NCBI RefSeq assembly: GCF_000972845.2
Contig: NC_040016.1
Span: 18,874,098 to 18,938,097, forward strand
Length of the DNA: 64,000 nt
Direction of reading: 5' to 3'
Source of the DNA: Larimichthys crocea
Lineage: Eukaryota; Chordata; Actinopteri; Sciaenidae
Shown here piece after piece: positions 1 through 14,152 of this stretch. Below the pieces are notes generated by a model that had not been told where the DNA came from, searched no databases, and saw only the letters and a list, made by a program, of their open reading frames with translations. Each line of letters opens with the position of its first letter. Positions within the stretch are counted from its first letter, which is position 1. The position numbers and the translations under genes are program-made.

Positions 1-2387
1 CACACACACACACACACTCCCCTGTACAATCTGTGTGTATGTGTGTGTTCCAGTATGACTCCTGAAAGCTCGGTTTCCACACAAACATCCTTCCTGGCTT
101 GATTATTTTAAGGCTCCGTTAGCGTTTGTAATTCAGCTCACAATGCAAACACACAGATCCAGAACACCCCCCACCCCCTCTCCTCTCCCATCCCTCCTCC
201 CATCTTTTCCATTTCCATTTTACCAACTCACCCTGACACACATCCGCACACTAAGCGATACCGTTAAGAGTCGGGTGATTGACTTGTGGTTCGGTAAAAA
301 ACCGCAGCACTCAGTCAATACAATCCAGCCCTAATTGACAGAGTGCTGTTAAACAGATCACACGCAGAAAAACCCCCGAAAACTACCACTAACTGATGAG
401 CTTAACGACGACTTCTCACATCCTTCCACCCACATGTGATGTTTGTCGGCCGAGGGCCTCCGCGTTACAATAACAAGTGGAGTTGTATCCTCATTTCCCT
501 CGGCTCGTTACCATTTCTCTGGTCCTCCTGTCTCTGGCTGTTTCATAGTTGGGTCATAAACGAGAGACAGACCTTCCCTGCAATTTATGTCAGAGGACGC
601 CTCTGCAATATTCCTGCTCGTACTGATCAAATACACATCAATCAACCACACACACACACATACACACACACAAAGACATATTCAGCCCAGGCATAGAGCC
701 TCACACACACACACAGACAGAATGAGCCACAATCCTGCTTGCAGACAAACCTCTTGCTGTGTCACCACCTTTCCTATTGTGTGCTAGTGAAAGCAGCCAT
801 TTATCCTAAATAATATGTTTCTCTGGCTGCCCTGTAAACAGGCAGCTTAGTAACATACACGTAGGCAGACACACGGTTTCGGTTTATGGCCACGCGGGGA
901 GATCAACATCATATCTGCAGAGATTAATGAGTTTATAGGCCAGTCTGGAAAAAAATATAATAGTCTACATCTGTGTGTCAGTATTTGGTGTTAAGATCAT
1001 TAAAAAGGTTTATAGGAGGTCATCATCGGATTGGATGGCCGTGCACGCTCTCTCTGTTTCTCTGGCTCCAAAAACCACCTCCGTGATCAATACGTTTCAT
1101 CAGTGGCAGCAGCAGTGGCAGTTATTCGCAAAAGGCAGCCCCCTTATTAACATTCCCAGATGTGTAAAACACAGACAGATGCTGAAGCGCTGGGCCAAAA
1201 TGTACTTGAAAAATGAAACATCTGTCATATCTGTTTAAAGACTCAGCACTCCCAAGTTTTCCTCTAAAATGTTTCCCATCGCCTGGATTAAAGTTTTTTT
1301 TTCTTCTTTTTTTTTAAAAGTAAAGTTGCAGACTGGACCAGAGATGGTGATATCAGCTCGAGGTGTGTTGGCTGCGTAGATGCGATGGAGCCTGTGATAG
1401 TGACAAAGCTCAGGGGGTAATTTGGAGTTTTTCTAAAAAGCAAAGTACCTTTCTGGATTCAATCCCAAATAACGGTAGGTGATAAGCTCGTTCCTTAACT
1501 CCATTTCAGCGCCGCGTATAACCATTTGCATCTGTGTTCGAACATTCCTATTCCTCTTTTAATGGGTCTCACTCACTTTCTCGTGCTCTCTTTTTCTTTT
1601 TCTGCATTTCACTCACTCACTCTCTCTCCTTTATATACACAGACACACACACACATACACACACCCTCTTCTTGAGCCGTAGGAACATTCCTTGCATCAG
1701 CCAAAATCCCATATTAGAGTATCAGCACTCTGTGCCTGTGTGAAATAACACAGGCTGGAGGAAAGGATGGCGGTATTCAAGCCTTGATCTGCGTGTGTGT
1801 GTTTGTTTATGAAATCAATATTCTTCAGCTCACGTGTTGAGGTGAGATGATGTCCATGAAATCTCCCATATCTATTTTTAGTAATCACATCACCACATCT
1901 CTGCAGTTTCCCCCCCCCCTTCACTAAAAGAAACACAGATGGTAGACTAATAACAGTTGGATTATGAATAACTGGACATATAGCAACATTTGTCAGCACG
2001 TTTTCAAACTTTAAAAACGCATTATGGGAGAGCAGAGTTGCATTATAAGTCAAATTATGTCAGGGATCTTGCCAGATTTGGAGTGGAGCATGACGACTGT
2101 ATGAAAATACACATAAAAAAACTTTTTTTCTACACGTAGTACAATGGTGCTACAGTAGACTATGACAGTGTTGCATCAGTTTTTCATCCACGGAAAAACA
2201 GTCCGGACGAGCACATTCATCAAGTTACTCTGCCAAGTCCTTGTCTGTGTGAACGTGCACATGTATGCATCACGCTTCTTCTTTTCCTCCTGCAGAGATT
2301 TATGAACGTAAGGAAAGGGGAGGACTTGCATTTATTTCCCCCATGATGCTACAGTGTGAAAAGACTTCCTGTTGCGTGTTCAGAGCA

Positions 2388-2430
<43 letters not shown>

Positions 2431-4719
2431 TTGATGCCTCCGATGTCTGGACTGCAATTGCGGATCCATTAAAGATTTGGGATACAAGACAGACACGTGT
2501 TAGCAAATGCAGGGAGACAAAGATGTGACGTGGATGCTGCCTGATACCCTCCATTAGAGTATCTCTAACAGCAGTGTACAGGGTAATGACAGACTGTCTG
2601 CGTCTCCCAAAAGACCGCTGGGAATGTCACAGCACCTGGAGACGCCTCTACACAGATGGGAAAAACACACGGCTATGTGGATGCACAGGTTTATCCTTTC
2701 ATCTGTTGAATTCCAGATAAGGAGAGACGGCATGTGGAAAAAAAACGTGCGGACAGAGAGCTCAACAGGGCTGTTCATCGGGGAGCGGTGGAGTAAGTGA
2801 CAGGAGGAATCGATGCAAAGGGGGGGGGCGGGATGCGGTGGAGGGTCGATGGACAAACATTAAATCCACAAGCTGACAAACACAGCAGACAGCCCTCACA
2901 ATGCAGCTCGGGACAGAAAGCCTTTACACGGGCTGCCAAGCATAAACCAGCCGCCTACCGGGAACATTGAGACACCCACGCTAATGTCAGTGTGGTGACA
3001 GCTAGAGGAGTCTAAAGACAGGCAGGTAAACAAGAGGAAGAGGCTAATAAGAGGCGGTAAACAGTGAGCCAAGTCGAGCTGCTCTGTTTGTTAGTTTGAG
3101 TGACAGGGCGACCTGCTCGAGGCCCTCCTCGCACACCTTTCCCAGATTTTAAAACATACAGCCGAGCGACAAATTCAACTTTGGTGGAGTGCTCAAACAA
3201 GACAGACGCTTCCGTACAGAAGAACAGGGAGGTTTGACGGGTATGCAAATGAGCTCATATGCCACAGGTTATTGGATCTCAACTCATTTGGACACCTATG
3301 GAATATCTTCTGGAAGAATCTTCCTCATCTATGCCAATCTGGAGTCTCCACACCTCACTGCGACAAACAAGGGTGGATTGTCCCTTTAATTTGGCACCCA
3401 TCTGTTTAAGGAACATCAGAAATTCCTGTTACACAACACAGAGATCCATGATAACAATCCACACGAGCACTTTGCTCATCACTGACTTGCCGTACTGTCA
3501 TCCAGCAAAGTTGCAGATGACAGGAGCTCTGCGGGGAACGCTGCGAAGGTGTCAGCCTTTTTTGGAGACGAGGGTGGGAAGAGGACGGGAAAAAAAGGGA
3601 CAAAGGACACGCGTGTGATGAGGACAGCGGTGGCACGTTTTTATCTAGGGGGATCTGGCACTGCAGCAGCAGTGGAAACACACTGTTCATGAGGGGGGGC
3701 AGTATCCTGTCCTCTCTCCTTCTTACACCCCCCTTCCTGTATCCTCTTTGCTTCCTCTGTGCTCTCCTGGCTACAGAGCACAAACCTAAATCTATAGGTG
3801 ATAAACAATCACTGTCACTGTGACTGACACTCCCCAGCTGAATGAGGAAAAGAAACAGCCACACACACCAAACAGGCAGTAAACAGTTAACATCTGAACG
3901 CCCCTTCCTAACCACTACAATCTGCTCTCCCACCACCTCCACCACCTCCACCGCTGCTGCTGCTGCTGCTGCTCTCACGTCCTTGATCACCAATGAACTG
4001 TGATCAATGGACAAGCATATGCACAAACTGATCATTTCATTGCAATCTGCGTTAAAGCCACACACACACACACACACACGTTTGCAAGCATGAACAGACG
4101 GCAGTGCACACACACCAGCAGCAGCAGCAGCATAGACACGCAGGAGACAGAGAGGGAGAGAAAACGCCCTGCCTTGTTCCATGTCGAAACCCCAGCCCTC
4201 TGGGTAGTCTACACAACACACACACACACACACACACACATATATGTACACACACACACCACCTTAACATAAGCGTTTCTTTGGAGACCATATAGAGGAC
4301 ACATCTGGACAACAACACTGATTTCTTAGCGGGTTTTTTCCCCTCCTCCTGTCTTTGTTGGCCATCTGTGTGCTGCTATTAAAGGCAAGCGATCACACAC
4401 ACACACACATACATACACACACACATAGACGCTGATCATGATGTCTTATTTATGATTTTTTTTATATATTATTGATCTGCCACGTCCGCATAGTGACAAT
4501 AATCTCCATGAATGATCACAAAAGGGGAAGCGCACCCCCGCTTTTACGCGTGGATAGGAGAAGAGAGGAGAGGTGAGGGGGTACAGAAAACAGCAAGCAT
4601 GCACAGTCAAGCCAAGTCCAAGGAAAACACAGCACAGAGCCACAAAACGCAGATTTAACGCTGCCTTAGGTGACACCATGTAATAACTTACAACAAAAAG
4701 AAAAAGAAAAAAGTTTTAC
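1..4719 (-). other. srgap2: Part of srgap2 intron 1 (no exon seen)
   Basis: This stretch lies downstream, on the minus strand, of the srgap2 first coding exon and is read as intron. I see no stretch resembling SRGAP2 F-BAR exons. Open frames here, including a long minus-strand one at 3406-4257, are low-complexity products of CA and GCT repeats. Contents are CA/GT runs (1-17, 2389-2427, about 4061-4080 and 4217-4240), a GGA/GCT-rich patch near 3930-3975 and otherwise unremarkable sequence. The intron assignment is inferred from the exon; the second exon must lie outside the window. Confidence 0.75.
2389..2427. repeat. (AC)n microsatellite
   Basis: An uninterrupted AC dinucleotide run of about 39 bp inside the presumed srgap2 intron. 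Confidence 0.95.
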
Positions 4720-4786
4720 CTTTAACTTGAGTTTCATATTCGGCCACTATCTCCTTGTCCTTTCGGAATTTCGCCGGAGACGTCAT
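4720..4786 (-). CDS. srgap2: srgap2 first coding exon (SLIT-ROBO Rho GTPase-activating protein 2, N-terminus)
   Basis: Read on the minus strand, ATG at 4786-4784 opens 22 codons starting MTSPAKFRKDKEIVAEY and ending TQVK, then one base of the next codon, then a GT donor at 4719-4718 (context AAAG|GTAAAA). Vertebrate SRGAP2 begins MTSPAKF.KDKEI.AEY.TQVK and continues with E, so both the match and the phase-1 break fit the known first exon. SRGAP2 is a cytoplasmic F-BAR, RhoGAP and SH3 protein that bends membranes into protrusions and acts in Slit-Robo signalling, neuronal migration and spine maturation. This exon encodes only the lead into the F-BAR domain. The remaining exons lie left of the window. 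A CTCAG just before the ATG could be a 3' splice site, so the exon may begin at 4788 rather than at a transcription start. Confidence 0.93.
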
Positions 4787-4806
4787 GGCTGAGTTTTTCA
4801 GAGATC

Positions 4807-4832
4807 AAAAAAAAAAAAAAAAAAAAAAAAAA
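4807..4832. repeat. A26 homopolymer (T26 in the srgap2 sense strand)
   Basis: A 26-base A run directly upstream of the srgap2 start codon. In srgap2 sense it is a T26 tract followed by GATCTCTGAAAAACTCAG and the ATG. Confidence 0.95.
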
Positions 4833-4967
4833 CCCACTTGCCCTCGTCGAGAAGTCAATTTTGTCTCAATCAATCAAACAAATCAGCAGTAGACGGCTGT
4901 GGAGATGCCAACCTGGAAAGAAGGAAGGAGGAAGGGAGGAGGAGGGGGGGTTTAAAAAGAAAAAAAA

Positions 4968-4971
<4 letters not shown>

Positions 4972-5010
<39 letters not shown>
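4972..5010. repeat. (GA)n microsatellite
   Basis: A GA run of 39 bp in the srgap2 upstream region, which would be CT-rich in the srgap2 leader. Confidence 0.95.
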
Positions 5011-5012
<2 letters not shown>

Positions 5013-5450
5013 AGTTGGGAGATTGCAGCTCCTCGGTGTGTGCCCGCGGATCCGTATTGTCTCCCTGCCTCTGTTCACTCCGGGCGCATTGTGAGTTTGG
5101 CGCTGCTGCTGTATGTTCCCATCCGCCGCCGCGCCTCACCGCCTCCTCAAAACCGGTTATGGTGCAAACAACTTCAAGTGAAAGCAGATTCATTCCCCTC
5201 TTAAGAAAAACAAACAGCTATGTCAGTCAGCACTGTTGAAAAGTTTGTTTGATTTTTTTCATCTATATCTAAAATATATATATTTCTTGTCCTGAGAGAG
5301 AGGCCTCGCTGCTATCCGTCCGCCTGTCTAAACTAAACTGCGCTCCCTCTTTCCACCCCCTCCTCTGATGTGAGAGAGAGGAGGATCCGAGTGGAGATGT
5401 GGAGGGGCTGGCTTGGCTTGGCTGGTCAACCCCCAGCGCGCAGGGAAGGG

Positions 5451-5859
5451 GAAAGGCATGGATGCACACACACATGGATAGTATTCACAAGCCACAAGCT
5501 CTTAAGAAAAGTGCATTTAAGTCACACAAGTGATTGCACAGCCTGAAAGTTTCGTTAGAATATAAGGCAGTGAAGTCAGGAGATAGACATGCAAGCAGCA
5601 CACCGAGGTTAATATCTTCCAGGGTGTGTTAAGTGAGCAGAAGTGGGTTTCATATCCACTCCGTGTGTCATTTCAGTGCAGTTATGGCTGTTGACAGGAC
5701 AAATATGATCTCATGCTGAATCTAAGTGGCTGTGTAAGGGAGTGTCTGACTATACTCTCTGATGAAATGCATTAAACCGCGTTTTGTAATTCAACGATAA
5801 CAGTTTACAACATAAAAACAGTATGAAGCTGTGTATTTCAAAGGAATCCTCCTAAATTC
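5451..5859. other. Intergenic sequence between srgap2 and fam72a
   Basis: No gene, repeat or clear motif cluster is seen in this stretch. Confidence 0.6.
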
Positions 5860-6736
5860 TAGGGATGTGTCGTTCGTGAACGAGCCGTTTCAAAGAGCCG
5901 GCTCTGGTACGTGAGCCATTTATTTTGATTTTTTAAATTTTGTTTTTGTTTTGTAAAGTAATACAGTGCGCTACCGGTGCTCCATGCATGCAGTGACTGA
6001 TTGGCATGTGCATGCTGTGCATCTAACAGTCAATAGCTGTCCTTTAAAAAAAAATAAAAATGTATAGGTGTTTCTATCTCTACAATTAAGTTATTGCATT
6101 CATTGGGTGGTTTCAGAGTTACAAGGGTCTGTTATTGCAATGAAAACAATTGGCTATGGCAATTCATTGATATTAGAAAATGTAATTTTTTTACTTTTGA
6201 ATACGTAGAAAGGATGTACAGTGGTCCCTCGTTTATCGCGGGGGATACGTTCTAACTATAACCCGCAATAAACGAAATCCGCGAAGTGAGTTTTACAATT
6301 ATTATCCATGTTTTAAGGCCGTAAAACCCCTAACCACACACTTTTATACACCTTTTTACACGCATTTTGTACAGTACTCCCTTAAACAGGACGCAGAACA
6401 CATGTGCGGTTCTCCCTTAGCCAATTTAGGACGCAGAACACAATGCGCGTTCATACTGTACAGTACGCTGTAAAAAAAAGCATGCAAAATTACACTAAAA
6501 AAAATCCGCGAAACAGCGAGTCCGCGAAAAGTGAACCACGATATAGCGAGGGACGACTGTATTGAATAATTTAAATGATATATGCGTACATGTACAAATT
6601 AGTCAAAACAGCGCTAAATCTGGCTGTATTACTTAAGGTATGTGGTAAAACGACGAGCCGTTTGGGAGCCGACTCTTTTTGGTGAGCTGAGTCAAATGAT
6701 CCGACTCCCTAAAAAGAACCGAACTTCCCATCACTA
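5860..6736. mobile_element. Non-autonomous hAT-like DNA transposon
   Basis: The left end TAGGGATGTGTCGTTC and the reverse complement of the right end TAGTGATGGGAAGTTC match at 11 of 16 positions. Subterminal GAACGAGCCG and AGCCG repeats face each other at both ends, as in fish hAT MITEs. The flanks CTAAATTC (5852-5859) and CTAAACGC (6737-6744) agree at 6 of 8 bases, as expected for an aged 8-bp hAT target duplication. There is no transposase ORF. The element separates the srgap2 and fam72a promoters and contains a second, nested element at 6219-6559. Confidence 0.8.
6219..6559. mobile_element. Nested pogo/Tigger-like MITE
   Basis: The ends CAGTGGTCCCTCG and, on the other strand, CAGTCGTCCCTCG are near-perfect terminal inverted repeats flanked by TA at 6217-6218 and 6560-6561. 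Further in, both ends carry matching ATCGCGG/CGCGGA-type sequence. TA duplication and CAG termini fit the Tc1/mariner superfamily, pogo/Tigger type. It is 341 bp with no ORF. It interrupts the hAT-like element and is therefore younger. Confidence 0.85.
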
Positions 6737-6784
6737 CTAAACGCCAGTGTGTTCACTTTTTTTTTTTATTTAACGGCTACACTT

Positions 6785-7060
6785 CCCACACTCCAATTGG
6801 CGAATCGGAATTTAACCGACACCGCGGGAGCACCAATCAGCTTTCGAAACGTTTGAATGTGGGCGGGTTCTATTCTAATTTTTTTTTTTTTACCCAATCA
6901 AATTCAGACTTCGCAGCGGAAAAGGTCGACCAATGGCGTGTCGGTTAACTGTGGAGCGTGTCCAATCAGAGACAGATGTGGGGTCTTTTAAAGATAGTTT
7001 CAGGAAGTGCCGTTTAAATAGCAGGACGTTGTAAACAAAGCTGACAGCTATCCGGTTAGC
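6785..7060 (+). promoter_or_regulatory. fam72a: fam72a promoter with five CCAAT boxes
   Basis: CCAAT starts at 6792, 6833, 6893, 6930 and 6962, with a GGGCGG Sp1-type box at 6861. An ETS consensus CAGGAAGTG lies at 7001-7009, and CHR-like TTTGAA (about 6852) and TTTAAA (6987 and 7013) motifs are present. Several NF-Y sites spaced roughly 30-60 bp upstream of a CHR is the known design of DREAM/B-MYB-controlled G2/M genes. The start site probably lies just after 7013; that is inference. Confidence 0.7.
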
Positions 7061-7297
7061 TGTTAGCCGACACCTGAATGGACGCCGAGCCGCCGGTTGT
7101 GTAAAAACAAACAAACAAACAGGCTAGTCCCTCGTAGATATCGTGTATTTATGAACAATACTGCTAACCACTTTCTTTTACATCGAGATATTTTGGCGGG
7201 AGTGGATATTTCTCTCCGTGTGTTTGCTCGACGAGCTAACGCGTTAGCAGCCTTCCGTTAAAGGACGTTAGAGCCGAAGCGTCGACGTTAAACGTGA

Positions 7298-9600
<2,303 letters not shown>

Positions 9601-11945
9601 AGTGGGAAAACGGACAATATGAGACCTGGAACGCTGACGTTGGAGAGGTGGAGCTAAAAGAGTGTACAAACCATAAGAGAGAAAAGAGGAGCCTTAAAGT
9701 GTTTCTTAATTCTGAATTAAATAGGGCAGAAAAGTGCAAAGCTTAAACCACGGTACGCCTCTGGACTGTTGAATCCACGGAGCACAGTGCAGCAAAAACG
9801 GCCCTACGTAATTTGGCATTCACTTACTCTTTAAGCTGTGACCATGCCTTTCCCCATCACCTTTTCACTGTTAAAAGCACACACACACACTCAAAGTCAC
9901 ACACATTCTTTTCTCTCTTTTCTTTTTGTGCATCAGCGTGGGCTATTTCAAAACTAGACTCCATGATCTAGTGCATTCTACGCTCCGTCACAGAGTCACC
10001 TCCACCGAGCTCATTGTTTTGATCAACCTCTCGCGAAGTTGGCAGTGTGGTGGTGGTGGTGTGATAAAGTCAGTGGAACTTACCAGTGAATGCTGTGCTT
10101 TTCCCACACCGTTTCCGTTAAGTCCAGTTTTCTGATAAGAAGACCACGGTTCACCTACCTTATTTCTTTTTCTTTTTTTTAATAATCTGTACATTGGATA
10201 CGCTGTAATAAGCAAACACTCCCATTAACGGTCATGTCTGAAAGGCTTCTACGCTCTTTGTGTGGCTGGGTGCTGAGTGAAAGCTGGAGTGCTTTTTTTG
10301 AATCTCATGTATTGGAGAAAAAGCACAATTATTGAATGATATATATATCTATATCTACAAGTTTCTTGCTTTTTAAAGGGCATATTTCATTTAGGTTACA
10401 ATCTTGACGTTCTATCAGTGATATGTTTTTGATATGCTAACACAGTGTTTGTTACACACCCGACAGCAGCAGTATGCGTTTAACACCCGGACGAATCCGA
10501 CCGTAGCAGTATCTGATACTAACATACTAACATATGCATAGGGTGTGCTTCCACAGAGGCCCGGAGCAGCTGGATTTTTTTTTTTAAGTATTTGTCAGGA
10601 GCTCAAATCAAGTGAGGATATTCCCAGATTGATGATATAGGGTAAGACAGAATGTGAATTGACAAAAGGTGCACTTTTGTAGCGCTCCGTAACTCTTCAG
10701 TGTGGATCATTGAGCAGGAAACACGAGTTCTGAATGGATTTCTGTGTCCATGCTCTGTTTTTGTTACGTTACTATTCAGTTTTATGTAGCAGCATAATTG
10801 TAGCGCCTGAAGTCGACTCCAAAGAATCATGGAACATATCAATATTTATAGATTTATGGACCCCTCTAAACAAAAAGAGAAGTTATGTCATTTTTAAGCC
10901 ACTTTTTATTGGATTGTTCTTTTTAAAGTTCGATGGAGCTGACCATAGCTGTCAACCCTCAGTATTCTGTCGGCTTTACCGATGCTGTGATCGCTGACAA
11001 TGAACCTTTTTGTTGAGCTGCGGACGCCTTGAAGTTAACGCCGTATGTTAGTTGGTCATCACCAACTGACCAGCCTGTTTTTTTTGCCAGACACAAGCTG
11101 CAACATTCTCCAGTCACGAGGGGACTTAACTCGAGTCGGTCCTTGTTTGGCAGTGCCATCCTTTTCTGCTCTTGTTGTTGTTTCACTGCTGTGCCCTGCT
11201 GGTACTACGATCCTGTCTTAAGGTTAACAGTCTTTCCACGAGTGAATGAGATTTGCCTGTATTGTGGGTAAAACATTGTGAAAGGAAGCGAACATAAAAT
11301 GTGACTTCCTACCTGAAGGAGAAGGATAAAGTAGGTCCTTTTTTTAAACTTGGTCTCTGTGTTTATCTCCGCTGTAGCCTGTAGATAATACACACAGACG
11401 ACTAAAACTTTGTCCAGAATTTCACGTCCTTCAAATTAAAGTTATAACTGACGGCCTGCTACACTTGCACACCAAATACTGTCTATGTGGTAAACTTGAT
11501 AGGATACAGTGCATCAGCTATGTATTTATTAAACCCACAAACCAAATATCTATAACCACATACATCCTTTTTTGTTTACAAGCTTTGTTTACAAATGCAT
11601 TGGTTTGTACTGTATCGTGCTATAGTACTTATGTTTTTCTTTTGTTCATGTATTTAATATTTCATTTGTGACGTAGCGTTTTTTGTTTTGTACGCCGAAG
11701 GTTGGATGTGTACAGTTTTACCTCAAGAAGGTATCACTTGAGAGCTTCCTCTGGCTAGGACAATTGTCAAATGATAATCAAAAGAATTATTTAAATGGTT
11801 GTTTCTGACGTGGATAACTTTGATTAACATGCCCTGCTGAAAAATGTATATTTTGGAATTGCACTGAAACTGCATTGGTAGTTTGGAAACATGATTTGTT
11901 GTTTTGTATGCTTGTTAAATTAATAAACTTTTTTTTTTTTTTCAA
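9601..11945 (+). other. fam72a: Probable fam72a 3' UTR
   Basis: No further splice-linked coding sequence is seen after TAG at 9598-9600. The stretch is free of obvious transposons, and the first AATAAA is at 11922. ORFs here do not resemble known proteins. The UTR extent is inferred; polyadenylation could be earlier, for example after the ATTAAA near 11434. Confidence 0.5.
11922..11927 (+). terminator. fam72a: Candidate fam72a polyadenylation signal
   Basis: AATAAA followed by a T-rich stretch, the first canonical signal downstream of the fam72a stop codon. Confidence 0.45.
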
Positions 11946-12487
11946 AATATTTTAAATGCACTCAGGTTCTATTGTCTTTTTTTTTTTAAATGTTTTATTA
12001 TTTCTGACTATTTATATCCACATTTGCTACGTCCCCCATATCTGCTGCACATCCCGGGCTCCACAGAAAAGTAATTATGCACAGAATTGACATTACATGA
12101 CCCACATTATTAAGTTTTCACAAATAATATTTGTCTGCTTTTATCTCGTGTAATTACTCCTCATCACACGCGACCCCGTTACGTGAACGAGAAAGAACAT
12201 TTCAGTTCGAAACGTCGCCGTCGTGAAGCAGTTTATTGTGCTTTGTTCGTCGGCACATGACCGCGGAGTCCTTTTCTAATTTACTCTGTACGGATGACTG
12301 CCAAGACTGATAACGAATTTATCAAAACTGTCAGTTTTATTTATAGCTGCAGATCACAAGTTTGTCCCAGAGGACTTCAGTTTGTACGACGTAAATCATA
12401 CTCTGTCCTGTTGCAACGGAAGAGGAAAAATACAAATCAGGGTCCCTCTTCCAGGACGGACAGACGAGTAACAGGTGACATAGGTGA

Positions 12488-12533
12488 GTTATAACACTAA
12501 ACTGATGTTAGTTATAACACTAAACTGATGTTA
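12488..12533. repeat. Perfect tandem duplication, 2 x 23 bp
   Basis: The unit starting GTTATAACACTAAACTGATG occurs twice without mismatch. Confidence 0.95.
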
Positions 12534-13184
12534 ATTGTAATAAATCAAAGGGTTTAAGTCAATGAAGTCTCATATGATCCTTGAAGCACACAGCAACAGG
12601 TGAAGGGTTGAAACATTCAATCAATGAACCAAAGAATCCTCGTCCTGCAAATGATGTTTTGCCGTTATCTGGATTTCACAGCCTGTACTATGGAGCCCAC
12701 ATGCAGGATCCATGTGTCTGTGCTGTATACGGGTGGGTGTTTGGGAATGTCACGGTTTCATGATTGATATCCCTCGAGACCTCCAATGACTGGTGTTTAC
12801 TTCTTTATCACTTCTGCCAGCGCATTGAAAATGTAACTTTTCATTCACGCTCTGCAGATATAATTGCAGATATGCATGTATAATTATGAGGCCTCCTACA
12901 CTTAGACACAGGTTAGGGAAGACACTTTTGTTTTTGGAGGTTGTGGGTTCCATAATGTCAGGGCTGAGATGGATTTTGACTTGCATTCAAGGGGGAGATG
13001 ACTAAAATAGATGTAGAGTCATGGGGTGGAAAAAAAAGCTACTAATCTACTAATTTTGGAAACATTACCTGATCTGAGTTCTATGTTCTTTGCAGTGTGT
13101 GACTGTGAACTTCCACATGTGCACCAAGAAAACTAATCCTTTTTTGGAATGATCCAATGGAACTGGTAATTTGTTTTTGCATAC

Positions 13185-13229
13185 CTCCTTCTCAACCTTC
13201 TCGAGCATTCTCTGCTGCTGTCGGGACAT
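13185..13229 (-). CDS. Candidate coding exon (weak)
   Basis: On the minus strand, ATG at 13229 opens 15 codons, MSRQQQRMLEKVEKE, ending at a good donor (GAG|GTATGC). The codons are charged and coding-like. Alternatively, an acceptor CCCGACAG would give a 33-nt microexon starting at QQRML. The start context is poor and I recognise no protein or partner exon. An AATAAA on the same strand near 12335 could end such a transcript. It may be chance. Confidence 0.2.
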
Positions 13230-14065
13230 GCACGAGGCACTTTAGGTAGTGATGGCAAAGAAAAAATCAGAAACAAATAGTTGTGGCTTGCCCTGTTTTC
13301 ACATGTTTTTTTGTAGCATCCGCCCGAATTACAAATCCTGTTCTCACAACATCAGCTCTGTTTGTGCTTTATCTGACACCACCTCATGAGCTGTATCAGC
13401 CTGTTGTTTTCTGTGCAATTCAATAACTTCCCCACAGACTTCCTCACAGAGATCCAAAGGTCATGGTCAGGAAAAAAACAAAAACAAAAACGTGGTTTGG
13501 ATGTTCTTTCACTTAAAGTCACACCTTCACATGAAAGGGAACAAGAATCCAGAGCAGAAACACTCCAAATACCTGTCATTGTGCCTTTAAGGTACCCAGT
13601 GGTCAACAGGACAAGACTGGATGTTTCAGGCAGCTGCCAGGTGTGTGCTTGCAAAGACATTGAATGAACACAATGTATGCATAGCACTCTGCATGGTTGC
13701 ATTCGCTAGACAAATAAAGGATACATAAATCCAACATGCTGCCTCTCTGCTCCAGTGGCCGTCAAGATGGTTAATCAGGCTAGCTTTGCTTATACAGTAG
13801 AACAACATGTTAATACAAGTCTAACAGATCACACTGTGTAACAGCAACCCTGGGCTGCAGGAGAAAAAAACAACACAGCAAAGCAATATCTAGTTGCTAG
13901 GTATGGTAAACAAAAGGACGTGACATTCTGGTGATGAATAATCTGCTGTTTTTACAGCGCATGACACATTACCAAGTACTAAGAGCAGAAAACACACGAT
14001 CAAGATGGAATCACATGTCAGCCTCCAGTTAGGACCTCAGATCATTGTTTGGAATTACTGTGTGG

Positions 14066-14152
14066 TTTTTATACTCTATGACTCAGTGGACTTCCGAGGA
14101 TGAACAATGAAATGCTACCCAAGACCTTAAGTTTAAAGCTTTTAGTTGAATG
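14066..14152. repeat. Dispersed repeat copy A
   Basis: Two blocks, TTTTTATACTC.ATGA.TCAGT and TTAAGTTT.AAG, recur at 15441-15496. This copy has 31 extra bases between the blocks. Confidence 0.7.

Larger units (their letters stand above)
4787..5450 (-). promoter_or_regulatory. srgap2: srgap2 leader/promoter region
   Basis: Sequence just upstream of the srgap2 ATG on the minus strand. It holds an A26 run at 4807-4832 (T26 in sense), a GA run at 4972-5010, a GC-richer patch near 5040-5150, and a strong 3' splice-like pyrimidine tract ending TTTCCAG near 4916 in sense. These suggest a leader that may be spliced. I cannot place the transcription start. Confidence 0.5.

Noticed and set aside
3406..4257. 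Minus-strand frame of 283 codons in the srgap2 intron
   Set aside because: Much of it is CA-, GCT- and GGT-repeat translation; there is no domain and no splice context.
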